Shown: one piece after another, positions 16,064 through 23,387 of the stretch | Layout: the number at the start of each line of letters is the position of its first letter | Numbering within the stretch: position 1 is the first letter of the stretch | Assembly (NCBI GenBank): GCA_903930515.1 | Contig: CAIYYW010000054.1 | Span: forward strand, 1 to 23,387 | Reading direction: 5' to 3' | DNA from: an uncultured delta proteobacterium | GTDB lineage: Bacteria > RBG-13-61-14 > DRUE01 | DNA length: 23,387 bases | Made by a program: the position numbers and the translations under genes | Notes under the pieces: generated by a model | Seen by the model: only the letters and a program-made list of their open reading frames with translations | Databases searched by the model: none | Told to the model about the DNA's origin: nothing

Positions 16064-17932
16064 ATGAAAAAGCGGGTTCCGAAGATAGTTTTGGGGATGG
16101 CGGCGTTATTGTTTTCGCTGACCTTGTTCGCGGGATATCTTTCCAACCGGCGCTCAATGGATGAGCTGAAGCAGGCGCGGGAGATGGCGGCTTCGGGCAA
16201 GCCCGAGGACGCGATCAGATCGTATCAGGAGCTGATTGAGAAGTATCCGGACAGCGATTATTTGAACACGGCCTGGTTTGAGATGGGGAGGCTCCAGTAT
16301 CAGAAGCAGGCTTACGAGATAGCTTCCCGGAGCTTTGAGCAGGCGAAGAAAAATCAGGGGAACAAGGACCAGTTTTTGGAAACGACGCTCTGGCTTGGGA
16401 GGAGCTACTATCAGCTCCGGAAGTATCAGAATGTGGTGGACGCCCTGAACGGGATCGCGGACCAATACCGTGATTCCGGGCAGAAGGCGGAGATCGCCGG
16501 GGTGTTGTTCCATTCCCATCTGGAGTTGAAGAACTACAAGAATGCGCTGTTATGGCTGGAGAAATACGCGGACTCTGCGAGCGGAGCGGAGCTGGAAAAG
16601 GCGAAGGGCTCGGTCCCGGACTGGCTTTCGTTTTTGAAGGACCAGGAGTTGGAGGAAATTTTTAACAGCCAGGGTCCGGAATGGATCAAAGGCGAGGCCG
16701 GTTATTTGCTGGGGACTCGCTTCTATCAAACGAACCGGCTGAAGGAGTCGAAGGGGGTTTTTGAAAAACTGCTGGAGCGCTATCCGAATTCGTCTCATCA
16801 GGCCGAGATCAGCCGACTGATTGAGCAGTCCGGGGAGTTGATCCAGGTGGTTCCGACCCGGATCGGATTGATCCTTCCCCTGAGCGGGACCTACCAGGCG
16901 TTCGGGGACCGGGCCTTGAAAGGGGCGCTGCTGGCCGCGGGCATTTTCCAGTATCCCAAAACCACCCATAACTTTGAGTTGCGGGTGGAGAACTCTTTGG
17001 GGGACCCGGAGCTGGGTCGGGAAAAGGTCAAGGGGATGATTATGCAGGACCATATCATCGCGCTGGTGGGACCGATCTTAAACCCGGTGGCCATCTCGGT
17101 GGCGGGGGTCAGCGAGGAGTTGAATGTTCCGATGGTGGCGCTCAGCCCTTCTCCGGGGTTGACTGAAAATAAAACCAATGTCTTCCGCAACTGTATGACC
17201 AAGGACAGCCAGGTCAAGCCCCTGCTGGATTGGGCGATGGGCGAAAAGAAGTTCACCAAATTCGCGGTGATCTACCCGGAAGATAAATACGGCGCGGAGT
17301 TCGCGCAGGTTTTCGAGCAGGAAGTGAAGGCGCGCGGGGGACAGTTGGTGAAGAGCGTTCCGTATCCCGCGGAGGAGACGGATTTCCGGGAGGTGATCGG
17401 GGCGCTGGAGCCTCGGGCTTTGACCAAGGGCAAAGAGGAGAAAAAGGAATCGCTGCCGCTGTCATTTGAGGTTTTGTTCATCGCGGACGGTTACGAAAAG
17501 GTCGGGAGCATTGTCCCGCAACTGCTCTTCTACCGGGTCAAGCCGCAGTTGATGGGGACTTCCAGCTGGCATTCCGAAAAAATCTTCGAGCACTGCAAGC
17601 AAAGTTATTTGGAGGACGCGGTGTTCGCGGACCTGTACGCGCCCGAGCTGGATAATAAGGCGTTCGCTGATTACCGCTTTAAATACGAGCAGGCCTTTCA
17701 GGAAGACTCGTCCTTGTTTGATTTGCAGGCTTATGAGACCGTGGCTTTGATCATCGACTTGATGGAAAAGAACCAGATCTCAAGCCGGAGAGAGCTGGCG
17801 CAGGCGCTGAAATCGGTGCGGGGCTGGCCCGGCCCGCTCGGCCCGGTCTCGGTAAACGCTTCCGGAGAATTCGAGCATCAGCTCCACCTGTTCCAGATCA
17901 AGAAAGGCAAGTTCGAGCTGGAGAAGAAATGA
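16064..17932 (+). CDS. TPR plus periplasmic-binding-fold protein, LpoA/ABC-solute-binding-like
   Basis: A 622-residue protein with an N-terminal membrane helix or uncleaved signal (about 8-26; no lipobox Cys) and a TPR region (about 33-250). Repeats such as GKPEDAIRSYQELIEKYPDS and RLKESKGVFEKLLERYPNS are visible. A two-lobed periplasmic-binding domain (about 263-615) begins with TRIGLILPLSGTYQAFGDRA. This order, TPR then a type-I binding fold, matches LpoA-type activators of penicillin-binding protein 1A and related uncharacterised substrate-binding proteins. No transporter genes are nearby, which favours a structural or regulatory role at the envelope over amino-acid uptake. The stop codon overlaps the start of the next gene (ATGA, 17929-17932), so a barrel protein is translated with it. 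The TPR part distinguishes it from plain branched-chain amino-acid binding proteins. Confidence 0.8.
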   Translation: MKKRVPKIVLGMAALLFSLTLFAGYLSNRRSMDELKQAREMAASGKPEDAIRSYQELIEKYPDSDYLNTAWFEMGRLQYQKQAYEIASRSFEQAKKNQGNKDQFLETTLWLGRSYYQLRKYQNVVDALNGIADQYRDSGQKAEIAGVLFHSHLELKNYKNALLWLEKYADSASGAELEKAKGSVPDWLSFLKDQELEEIFNSQGPEWIKGEAGYLLGTRFYQTNRLKESKGVFEKLLERYPNSSHQAEISRLIEQSGELIQVVPTRIGLILPLSGTYQAFGDRALKGALLAAGIFQYPKTTHNFELRVENSLGDPELGREKVKGMIMQDHIIALVGPILNPVAISVAGVSEELNVPMVALSPSPGLTENKTNVFRNCMTKDSQVKPLLDWAMGEKKFTKFAVIYPEDKYGAEFAQVFEQEVKARGGQLVKSVPYPAEETDFREVIGALEPRALTKGKEEKKESLPLSFEVLFIADGYEKVGSIVPQLLFYRVKPQLMGTSSWHSEKIFEHCKQSYLEDAVFADLYAPELDNKAFADYRFKYEQAFQEDSSLFDLQAYETVALIIDLMEKNQISSRRELAQALKSVRGWPGPLGPVSVNASGEFEHQLHLFQIKKGKFELEKK

Positions 17933-18609
17933 ACAACGAATTGCGGTCAACCCCGCGCCCGGTCCTGGCCGCGGTTCTCATTTTGGCTTTCGTCCTGGTC
18001 CCGTTTCAAATCTCCTCCAAAAACAAGGGCGTGGCCTATGTCGGCACCGAGCTCAATTACGAGGACATCTTCTCTCCTTATCAAGGGAATATTTATGGCG
18101 GCGGCCTGCTCCTGGGGGTTGAGGTCAGGAACTTAAACCTCCAGTTCGGCCTTTACTATGACGAGCTTTACGGAGATAATGCGGAGTTCTACAACCTCGG
18201 CAATTGGGACTACAACGCATGGCTGATCTCCACCGGAATGAACCTGAGATGGAACTTCAATCCCAACCAGCCTGTGATTATCTGGGCGGATGCGGGCTTC
18301 AAAGCCGGCACCGGCCTGGTCAATTTCAAGCATAGCGATCAATGGGGGAATTTGGAGTTCAACCAACAGCCCATCACCACCTCCTCGCTCTACACCGACC
18401 TGGGCGTGGATTGGAACTTTGACAAGCACTGGCGGATCGAGACCGGCCTCGGCATCGGCGTAACCTCCATGTTCCTCGAATCCCAAGACTATCACTGCGA
18501 CGGTTACTGCTGCGACTGCAATGAGTATGACGATTACGATTCCAACTCCAATTTGATTAGTTACTACTTTTCCTCCCGAGCCTTCCTCAACCTGATCTAT
18601 AAGTTCTGA
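17929..18609 (+). CDS. Small outer-membrane beta-barrel-like protein with a Cys/Asp-rich loop
   Basis: A 226-residue protein of unrecognised family. An N-terminal hydrophobic signal segment (about 11-28) is followed by alternating amphipathic strands rich in Tyr, Trp and Gly (for example NLQFGLYYDELYG and GMNLRWNFN). The chain ends in NLIYKF, with the C-terminal Phe expected of BAM-assembled barrels. Near residues 187-207 a loop holds Cys190, Cys194, Cys195 and Cys197, then a run of Asp, Glu and Tyr. This might bind metal or form disulfides. Its ATG overlaps the preceding stop by four bases, tying its translation to the TPR/LpoA-like protein. Probably eight strands from the length; the number is a guess. 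Confidence 0.65.
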   Translation: MNNELRSTPRPVLAAVLILAFVLVPFQISSKNKGVAYVGTELNYEDIFSPYQGNIYGGGLLLGVEVRNLNLQFGLYYDELYGDNAEFYNLGNWDYNAWLISTGMNLRWNFNPNQPVIIWADAGFKAGTGLVNFKHSDQWGNLEFNQQPITTSSLYTDLGVDWNFDKHWRIETGLGIGVTSMFLESQDYHCDGYCCDCNEYDDYDSNSNLISYYFSSRAFLNLIYKF

Positions 18610-18664
18610 GCCATTCCTTTTTGCCGCGCTGAAAACTTTTCCGCCTTGATCCCGATTCCGGCAA

Positions 18665-18693
18665 TTGTCTTTATCCGCGCATACCCTTATAAT
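18665..18693 (+). promoter_or_regulatory. sigma70 promoter of the second barrel gene
   Basis: TTGTCT (18665-18670), a 17-base spacer and a perfect TATAAT (18688-18693) stand 42 bases before the ATG at 18736. This gives the second barrel its own promoter, separate from the 16064-18609 unit. Confidence 0.65.
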
Positions 18694-18735
18694 TAAATCA
18701 AAATCACCGGCCAAAGCCGGGAAAGCGAGGATGGG

Positions 18736-19386
18736 ATGAAACAGGCGATAATGCGGTTGTGGGTTGCGGTTTTGATTTTGTTGCCCATGACGGTCTTGTC
18801 CCAGGAAGACCAGGGGTTTGATGCTTTTTACGGCGCCAAGGATTTCAAGGGTTTCTCCGTCGGATACAACTACCTGGCGACCACGCCCGGGTATGTCGGT
18901 TCCGCGGAGTTCTATTACCTGACCCGTTCAAAAAAATCGGACCAGGCGAAATTCTGGCAAAATTATTACGGGGTCTCGCTGGAGGGCGCGTACGCGCAAG
19001 GGGACGATTTTGAATTCGACCAGGGCCGGGCCGACTTTGACGCCTGGTGGGGGTTTTTGTGGATCACGGACCGGATTTATTACCAGGACACCGGAAATGT
19101 CCGGCCTTATTTTGATTTCGGGGTCGGGATGGGCACAGGCCAGTTCGCGGCGAAAGGGACGGAGGCGGGAAATGAGTTTGAGGTTGATTGGAGGTCGCTG
19201 GATTTGGTTCAACTACGGCTCGGGGCTGGGATGGAGATGATGCTGGCCAATAATTACGCCCTGGACTTGGGGGTGAGCGCGGTCGGCCTGGCCGGATACA
19301 GCGCGCGGTTATTGGATGTGGCGGACCTGGAGTATGCCGGGGTGCAGGCGCGGATCGGGATCAGCAAATGGTCGGAAAAGAAATAG
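18736..19386 (+). CDS. Outer-membrane beta-barrel-like protein
   Basis: A 216-residue protein with a clear Sec signal peptide (hydrophobic core near 8-20, cleavage likely after VLS before QED). The remainder has repeated amphipathic strands with Tyr, Trp and Gly, including GFSVGYNYL, RPYFDFGVGMGTGQF and LRLGAGMEMML, typical of small outer-membrane barrels. No known family is recognised. It ends in basic residues (SKWSEKK), not the Phe typical of BAM substrates, so barrel assembly is less certain than for the preceding gene. GCGAGGATGGG precedes the ATG and supplies a purine-rich site. It may be a distant paralogue of the previous barrel, but identity by eye is too low to claim. Confidence 0.6.
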   Translation: MKQAIMRLWVAVLILLPMTVLSQEDQGFDAFYGAKDFKGFSVGYNYLATTPGYVGSAEFYYLTRSKKSDQAKFWQNYYGVSLEGAYAQGDDFEFDQGRADFDAWWGFLWITDRIYYQDTGNVRPYFDFGVGMGTGQFAAKGTEAGNEFEVDWRSLDLVQLRLGAGMEMMLANNYALDLGVSAVGLAGYSARLLDVADLEYAGVQARIGISKWSEKK

Positions 19387-19395
19387 GCGCGCGGA

Positions 19396-19458
19396 CCCTG
19401 CTTCGCTCCTTGAGAGCTTGGCAGGGCAAGCCGGGGTGTTTTCTCCGCGAAAAAACAC
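19396..19458. repeat. Two adjacent hairpins upstream of the LOG-family gene
   Basis: CCCTGC (19396-19401) pairs with GCAGGG (19421-19426), with an inner GCTC/GAG pairing. GTGTTTT (19436-19442) pairs with AAAACAC (19452-19458) around a nine-base loop. The second hairpin ends 10 bases before the AGGAG at 19469-19473. It may be an intergenic palindromic repeat or a transcript-end structure for the barrel gene. The T-run is too short and inside the stem, so I do not call it a terminator. Confidence 0.45.
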
Positions 19459-19479
19459 GCCGCCAAATAGGAGCGAGAA

Positions 19480-20133
19480 ATGAATGAGCAGCAGTATTTG
19501 ATTGACGCCTGGGAACTGGGGGAAAGCTGGAGGCTGTTCCGGATCATTTCCGAACTCGTGGACGGGATTGAAGAACTCCATAAGGTTTATCCCGCGGTAA
19601 GCATCTTCGGGTCGGCCCGGGTGTCTCCGGATGATCCGATTTATAAGAAGGCCGAGCTGATCGCGAGGAAATGCGCCCAGGCCGGGTACACGGTGATCAC
19701 CGGAGGGGGCGGCGGGGTAATGGAAGCCGCAAACAAGGGGGCGGCCGAGGCCGGAGGCGCTTCGGTCGGGATGAACATTGAATTGCCCTTTGAGCAAAAG
19801 CCCAATCCCTACGCCAACATCCGGCTAAGTTTCCGTTACTTCTTCGTGAGAAAGGTTATGTTCGTCAAATACGCGCAAGCCTATATCATCATGCCCGGCG
19901 GGTTCGGCACCCTGGACGAACTCTCCGAGGCCGTCACCCTGATCCAGACCAAAAAGATCAAGCCCTTCCCGGTGTTCCTGATTGACTCCAATTATTGGAA
20001 GCCCCTGGTGGACTGGTTTAAAAACACCATGGCCGCCACCGACAAAATCCTCCCATCTGACCTGGAAATCTTCACCATCATTGACGACCCGGACCAGTTG
20101 ATCAAGGAGCTGACCCGCCGGGTGATTATTTAA
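19480..20133 (+). CDS. TIGR00730/LOG-family Rossmann protein (nucleotide 5'-monophosphate phosphoribohydrolase)
   Basis: A 217-residue cytoplasmic protein. The nucleotide-binding stretch ITGGGGGVMEAANKGA (73-88), Arg124-Lys125 in FFVRKVMF, and PGGFGTLDE (139-147, catalytic Glu147) form the LOG family set. Members cleave the N-glycosidic bond of AMP-type nucleotides or cytokinin riboside monophosphates, releasing the base; others are simply called nucleosidases. In non-plant-associated bacteria the physiological role is usually purine salvage or unknown. AGGAG (19469-19473) is six bases from the ATG. The gene stands alone between palindromic spacers. An N-terminal extension of about 35 residues (helical, Glu/Leu-rich) precedes the core fold. 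Confidence 0.88.
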   Translation: MNEQQYLIDAWELGESWRLFRIISELVDGIEELHKVYPAVSIFGSARVSPDDPIYKKAELIARKCAQAGYTVITGGGGGVMEAANKGAAEAGGASVGMNIELPFEQKPNPYANIRLSFRYFFVRKVMFVKYAQAYIIMPGGFGTLDELSEAVTLIQTKKIKPFPVFLIDSNYWKPLVDWFKNTMAATDKILPSDLEIFTIIDDPDQLIKELTRRVII

Positions 20134-20250
20134 ACTCGGTCCGCGGCGCGCGGGGAGCGAGGAACATTTCCACTCCTCACTCACCCTTCCTTCCAAGCCA
20201 ACGGTGTGGTTCACCTCGTTCCTCGTAAGTGATTCCGGACATTCCTGCAT

Positions 20251-20307
20251 GCCCACCGCAGCCTCTGGTCATCCGTAGCTTTAGCGAAGGATGATCGCGA
20301 AGGCGGG
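20251..20307. repeat. REP-like palindromic element
   Basis: TCATCC (20269-20274) pairs with GGATGA (20289-20294) around GTAGCTTTAGCGAA, which holds its own GCTTTAGC mini-palindrome. Flanking CCGC and GCGG extend the stem loosely. Read in one minus-strand frame it gives SSFAKATDD, a string I associate with translated intergenic repeats in uncultivated bacteria. A separate inverted pair CGAGGAAC (20158-20165) and GTTCCTCG (20218-20225) lies just upstream and may end the LOG transcript. Confidence 0.5.
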
Positions 20308-20321
20308 TTCCTCCCCGATTC

Positions 20322-20351
20322 TTGCAGAATCCGTAATTTTGAGTTTATAAT
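20322..20351 (+). promoter_or_regulatory. sigma70 promoter of the GH3 gene
   Basis: TTGCAG (20322-20327), an 18-base spacer and a perfect TATAAT (20346-20351) lie before a GGAGG (20372-20376) and the ATG at 20383. The leader would be about 25 bases. Confidence 0.6.
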
Positions 20352-20382
20352 GGATGGTAAGAATTTCCGGGGGAGGTAACTA

Positions 20383-22506
20383 ATGAAAGGGAAAAGTTTC
20401 GGCAAAGTCCTGGGAGCGGTCGCGTTGATGGTTCTTTTCACCGGCACGGTTTTCAGCGCGCTCTCGGGCTTGGGCGGGCAGGAGATAGAGCAGAAGGTTA
20501 AGGACACGCTCGGCAAGATGACTTTTGACGAGAAGATCGCTCAGATGCACGGGGTGGTTCCGCTGGGCCGGGCGGTTGGCCTGATCGGGGAATCTCTCAA
20601 CCCGGCTCTGGCGGACACCTGGAACACGGCGGAAAATAAAAGATTGGGGATCCCGGCGCTCCGCTGCATAGACGGCCCTCGGGGAGTGGGCAAGGGCTGG
20701 GCCACGGCGTTTCCGGTTTCAATGTCACGGGGCGCGAGCTGGGACCCGGTCCTGGAGAGACGGATCGGGGAGGCGATGGGATACGAGGCGCGGGCGCAGA
20801 ACGCGAATGTGTTGCTCTCTCCCTGCATCAATCTTTTGCGGCATCCGAGTTGGGGCAGGGCGCAGGAGACCTACGGGGAGGACCCGCTGCACCTGGGGGT
20901 GATGGGATCGGCTCATATCATCGGGGCGCAGAAATATGTGATGGCGTGCGCGAAGCATTTTGCCGCGAACAATATGGAGGAATCGCGCTTTTTCGTGAAC
21001 GCGGTGATGGACGAGCGAACCCTTCGGGAGGTTTACCTGCCCCATTTCAAGATGTGCGTGGACGCGGGAGTGGCGTCGGTGATGAGCGCGTATAACGATT
21101 TAAACGGATTCCTGGCCGGACAAAACAAGCATCTGATCACGGACATCCTCAAGGACGACTGGGGGTTCAAGGGGTTCGTGGTCTCGGACTGGGAGAACGC
21201 GGTGGATGACGCGGTGTTGGCCGGGAACGCGGGACTGGACCTGGAGATGCCGATGGGAGCGCATTTGGGGGAACCCCTGAAGAAGGCGATTGAAGAAGGA
21301 AAGGTTCCAGCCAAGAATATTGACGATTCGGTGGCCCGTTTATTGAGAATGAAATATGCCTTCCTCACCCCGGATTTCACCAAGGGGTTTGACAAATCAA
21401 AGGTGGGCGGCAAGGAGCACGCCCAAATCGCTCTGGAAGCCGCGCAAAAGGGCACAGTGCTGTTGAAGAACGATAAGAACGCGCTGCCTTTGGACCGGGG
21501 CAAGATCAAGACCTTGGTCGTGATCGGCAAGCTCGCGAACACCAAAAACATCGGCGATCACGGCAGCTCGGATGTGGCCACATCTTATGCGGTGACTCCC
21601 CTGCAGGGGATCTTAAGCAAGGCCGGAACCGGGATCAAGGTGGTTTACGAACTGGGAGCGGACCTGGAAAAGGCGAAGCAGGCCGCCCAGGGAGCGGACG
21701 CGGTGATCATTGTCGCGGGGATGACCTGGAAGGACGAGGGAGAAGGCGGGCCGGGATACGGAGACCGGAAGGACTTGAACCTGCACAAGGATGACGAGGC
21801 CTTGATCAAGGCGGTCGCGGGGGTAACCGACCGGCTGATCGTGGTCCTGGAGGCGGGAGCGGTGATCACGCTGGAATCGTGGAAGAACGACGCGGAAGCG
21901 ATTGTGATGGCCTGGTACCCGGGGATGGAAGGCGGAAACGGATTGGCGGACCTCTTGTTCGGCGATGTGAACTTCTCGGGCAAGCTCCCGATTGTCTGGG
22001 GAAAATCTCTGGACCAGTATCCTCCGTTTGATAACAAGGCCAGGGAAGTCAAGATTGATTACTATCATGGCTACCGACTGTTTGACAAGAAGGGACTGGA
22101 GCCGTCTTTCCCGTTCGGATACGGTCTGAGCTATACCAAATACAAGTATTCCAACCTGAAGCTGGACCAAAAACAAATCGGGAAGAGCGGCAAGGTTACG
22201 GCCAGCGTGGATCTCGCCAACACCGGCAAGATGGCCGGAGAGGAAATCGTCCAGCTTTATGTCGGGTCCAACGGCAGCAAGGTGGACCGGCCGGTGAAAG
22301 ACCTGAAAGCCTTCACCCGGGTTGCGCTTAAGCCGGGCGAGACCAAAACCGTGACCCTGGAAGTGAACGCCCAGGACCTGGCTTATTGGAATATGGACAA
22401 GAACGGATGGGAGATTGAGGAAATTGAATACACCGTTCTGGTCGGGCCGTCTTCACGCGCGAATGACCTGGGCTTGAAGGGCTCCTTCAAAATTTCCGGC
22501 AACTGA
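20383..22506 (+). CDS. Secreted GH3 family beta-glucosidase
   Basis: A 707-residue exported enzyme with a signal peptide (hydrophobic 9-25). The GH3 N-terminal barrel (about 40-310) has DGPRG (98-102), a substrate-site KHFAANN (191-197), and GFVVSDWENAV (264-274) with the nucleophile Asp269. A linker leads to the alpha/beta sandwich (about 350-560) and a fibronectin type III-like domain (about 600-695, with ANTGKMAGEEIVQLYV). This three-domain order is that of BglX-type beta-glucosidases, which remove terminal beta-linked glucose or related sugars. The acid/base residue of GH3 is poorly conserved and I do not assign it. The gene is a single unit with its own promoter and a strong terminator. 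Exact specificity (glucosidase or xylosidase) is open. Confidence 0.93.
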   Translation: MKGKSFGKVLGAVALMVLFTGTVFSALSGLGGQEIEQKVKDTLGKMTFDEKIAQMHGVVPLGRAVGLIGESLNPALADTWNTAENKRLGIPALRCIDGPRGVGKGWATAFPVSMSRGASWDPVLERRIGEAMGYEARAQNANVLLSPCINLLRHPSWGRAQETYGEDPLHLGVMGSAHIIGAQKYVMACAKHFAANNMEESRFFVNAVMDERTLREVYLPHFKMCVDAGVASVMSAYNDLNGFLAGQNKHLITDILKDDWGFKGFVVSDWENAVDDAVLAGNAGLDLEMPMGAHLGEPLKKAIEEGKVPAKNIDDSVARLLRMKYAFLTPDFTKGFDKSKVGGKEHAQIALEAAQKGTVLLKNDKNALPLDRGKIKTLVVIGKLANTKNIGDHGSSDVATSYAVTPLQGILSKAGTGIKVVYELGADLEKAKQAAQGADAVIIVAGMTWKDEGEGGPGYGDRKDLNLHKDDEALIKAVAGVTDRLIVVLEAGAVITLESWKNDAEAIVMAWYPGMEGGNGLADLLFGDVNFSGKLPIVWGKSLDQYPPFDNKAREVKIDYYHGYRLFDKKGLEPSFPFGYGLSYTKYKYSNLKLDQKQIGKSGKVTASVDLANTGKMAGEEIVQLYVGSNGSKVDRPVKDLKAFTRVALKPGETKTVTLEVNAQDLAYWNMDKNGWEIEEIEYTVLVGPSSRANDLGLKGSFKISGN

Positions 22507-22526
22507 CATTTTAACTTTGAATCGCG

Positions 22527-22557
22527 CCGGGGCGGGCAAATCCCGCCCCGGTTTTTT
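22527..22557 (+). terminator. Rho-independent terminator after the GH3 gene
   Basis: A perfect 10-base stem, CCGGGGCGGG (22527-22536) and CCCGCCCCGG (22542-22551), closes a five-base loop and is followed at once by six T (22552-22557). Confidence 0.95.
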
Positions 22558-22610
22558 CAAGCGCATCGGGCAAAGTAAGAGCGCAGCCGGGATTCGCTTC
22601 CCGCTTAAAT

Positions 22611-22637
22611 TTGACAGAGCCAAAACCGGGTTATAAC
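22611..22637 (+). promoter_or_regulatory. Possible promoter of the HIT gene
   Basis: TTGACA (22611-22616) and TATAAC (22632-22637) are good boxes but the 15-base spacer is short. The -10 lies inside a perfect palindrome GGTTATAACC (22629-22638), which could bind a regulator. Confidence 0.45.
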
Positions 22638-22661
22638 CTTGCCATCTGAAAAGGAGTACTT

Positions 22662-23099
22662 ATGGCTAAAGCCAAAAAATGTATTTTCTGCGAGATCGTC
22701 GCGGGCAAGGCTAATTCTTACAAGGTTTATGAGGATGACCTATCCCTATGCATCCTGGATATCAATCCTTTTACCCAGGGGCACTGTCTGGTCATTCCCA
22801 AGAGGCATGTCCCCTGGTGGCATGATTTGACCGAGCCGGAGATAGAAAGCCTTTTCAAGACCGCCCGGGTCGCGGCAAAGAAGATGCTGAAAGAGTTCCG
22901 GTCTGATTTCATCTGTCTGTATGCCCGGGGCAGGAGAATACCGCACACGCACCTTTTCCTGGTTCCCACGGTCGCGGGAGATGTCCTGGACCGATTCTTC
23001 AACGCCCTGGAAAAAGTACAGGAATCGCCCCATGAACTGGTCAAGCACCGAAAAAAAACCGCGCTAAGAAACACCGCAAGGCAACTGAGGAAATTATAG
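22662..23099 (+). CDS. HIT-family nucleotide hydrolase/transferase-like protein
   Basis: A 145-residue cytoplasmic protein of normal HIT size. It has the CIFCEI zinc-type start (Cys7, Cys10), LDINPFTQGHCLVIPKRH (32-49) and the catalytic triad region IPHTHLFLVP (93-102). The canonical His-x-His-x-His-x-x is here His95-x-His97-x-Phe99. His97, the position of the nucleophile in Hint/Ap4A hydrolases, is kept. The family hydrolyses nucleoside phosphoramidates, dinucleoside polyphosphates or transfers nucleotides; the substrate here is open. The basic tail (KHRKKTALRNTARQLRKL) replaces the usual C-terminal strand and may bind nucleic acid. AAGGAG precedes the ATG by seven bases. Confidence 0.85.
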   Translation: MAKAKKCIFCEIVAGKANSYKVYEDDLSLCILDINPFTQGHCLVIPKRHVPWWHDLTEPEIESLFKTARVAAKKMLKEFRSDFICLYARGRRIPHTHLFLVPTVAGDVLDRFFNALEKVQESPHELVKHRKKTALRNTARQLRKL

Positions 23100-23140
23100 T
23101 GGATGGATCGTAGAGGCTTTTGGAAATCTATGTTTATGAA

Positions 23141-23387
23141 TTAGAACCTAATCCCAAGAAGGCAGCCCTTTTCATTTAGATCTGTGAGCCTGGCCCGGAT
23201 GAACTGCTTAATATCAAACTGTTTGGAAAAGTCGTCAGCCGGGACATTGTCGCTATTGAGGGTACAGATGTATTGAAATCCAAACTTTTGCGATTCCTCA
23301 GCGGCCATTTCAAGTGCAACGGCGCGCTGTCGCTCATCCACTCCATCAAAAATAGTGCTGTCATGAATCAACAACCGAGGCGAAGGA
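23141..23387 (-). CDS. DUF2326 protein C-terminus (ABC-three-component ATPase type), cut by the window edge
   Basis: About 81 C-terminal codons before a TAA stop at 23143-23141; the frame is open to the window end, so the gene starts outside. The segment reads LLIHDSTIFDGVDERQR, then AAEESQKFGFQYICTLNSDN, and ends GCLLGIRF. These are the characteristic C-terminal motifs of DUF2326 (ATPase-like Walker B/switch region: HDS and GVDERQ). DUF2326 proteins are SMC/RecN-like ATPases found in ABC-three-component loci, proposed anti-phage or mobile-element conflict systems. The surrounding bases are visibly AT-richer than the rest of the window. It converges on the HIT gene, with 41 bases between the two 3' ends. 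Confidence 0.8.
   Translation of the reverse strand, partial: PSPRLLIHDSTIFDGVDERQRAVALEMAAEESQKFGFQYICTLNSDNVPADDFSKQFDIKQFIRARLTDLNEKGCLLGIRF

Noticed and set aside
1-23387. CRISPR arrays, tRNA/rRNA genes, insertion sequences and prophage genes
   Set aside because: I looked for regularly spaced direct repeats, tRNA-like folds, rRNA-like tracts and transposase or integrase motifs and saw none.

Overview
The window looks like a chromosomal piece, perhaps a whole metagenomic contig, of an uncultivated Gram-negative (diderm) bacterium. It is moderately GC-rich, with Shine-Dalgarno-led genes and sigma70-like promoters. The diderm call rests on a Tat-exported periplasmic formate dehydrogenase, two predicted outer-membrane barrels, an LpoA-like periplasmic protein and several Sec-exported glycosidases. 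I cannot fix the phylum from sequence alone. A cut-off gene at each end is consistent with contig edges. I see no rRNA, tRNA, CRISPR array or transposase.

Layout: (1) 1-2108 holds two divergent surface or secreted protein genes around a double promoter: a dockerin-like EF-hand protein (minus) and a seven-blade RCC1 propeller lipoprotein (plus). Each is broken by one frameshift that can be located precisely. (2) 2187-4986 holds a small DUF1648 membrane protein, then a minus-strand pair of an M23 endopeptidase-like cell-wall protein and a PHP phosphoesterase. (3) 5229-11592 is a formate dehydrogenase operon: Tat-targeted molybdo/tungsto-bis-MGD catalytic subunit with Cys at the Sec position, four-cluster ferredoxin subunit, HybB/NrfD-type membrane anchor, and the FdhE maturation factor. 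(4) 11701-15845 holds two secreted glycosidases in tandem: a barrel protein with GH36/raffinose-synthase-like signatures but no family I can name, and a GH97 enzyme of the retaining type. (5) 16064-19386 holds a TPR plus LpoA-like periplasmic-binding-fold protein, translationally coupled to a small barrel with a Cys/Asp-rich loop, then a second barrel. (6) 19480-23099 holds a LOG-family phosphoribohydrolase, a secreted GH3 beta-glucosidase with a textbook terminator, and a HIT protein. (7) 23141-23387 is the C-terminal end of a DUF2326 protein, a family known from ABC-three-component (putative defence) loci, in visibly AT-richer DNA.

Taken together: the organism probably oxidises formate in the periplasm and passes electrons to quinone through the HybB-like anchor, and degrades alpha- and beta-linked glycans with exported GH36-like, GH97 and GH3 enzymes. 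No complete new system is proven here. The best leads are the unassigned GH-D-like barrel next to GH97, the TPR-LpoA/barrel unit, and the DUF2326 locus running off the right edge.
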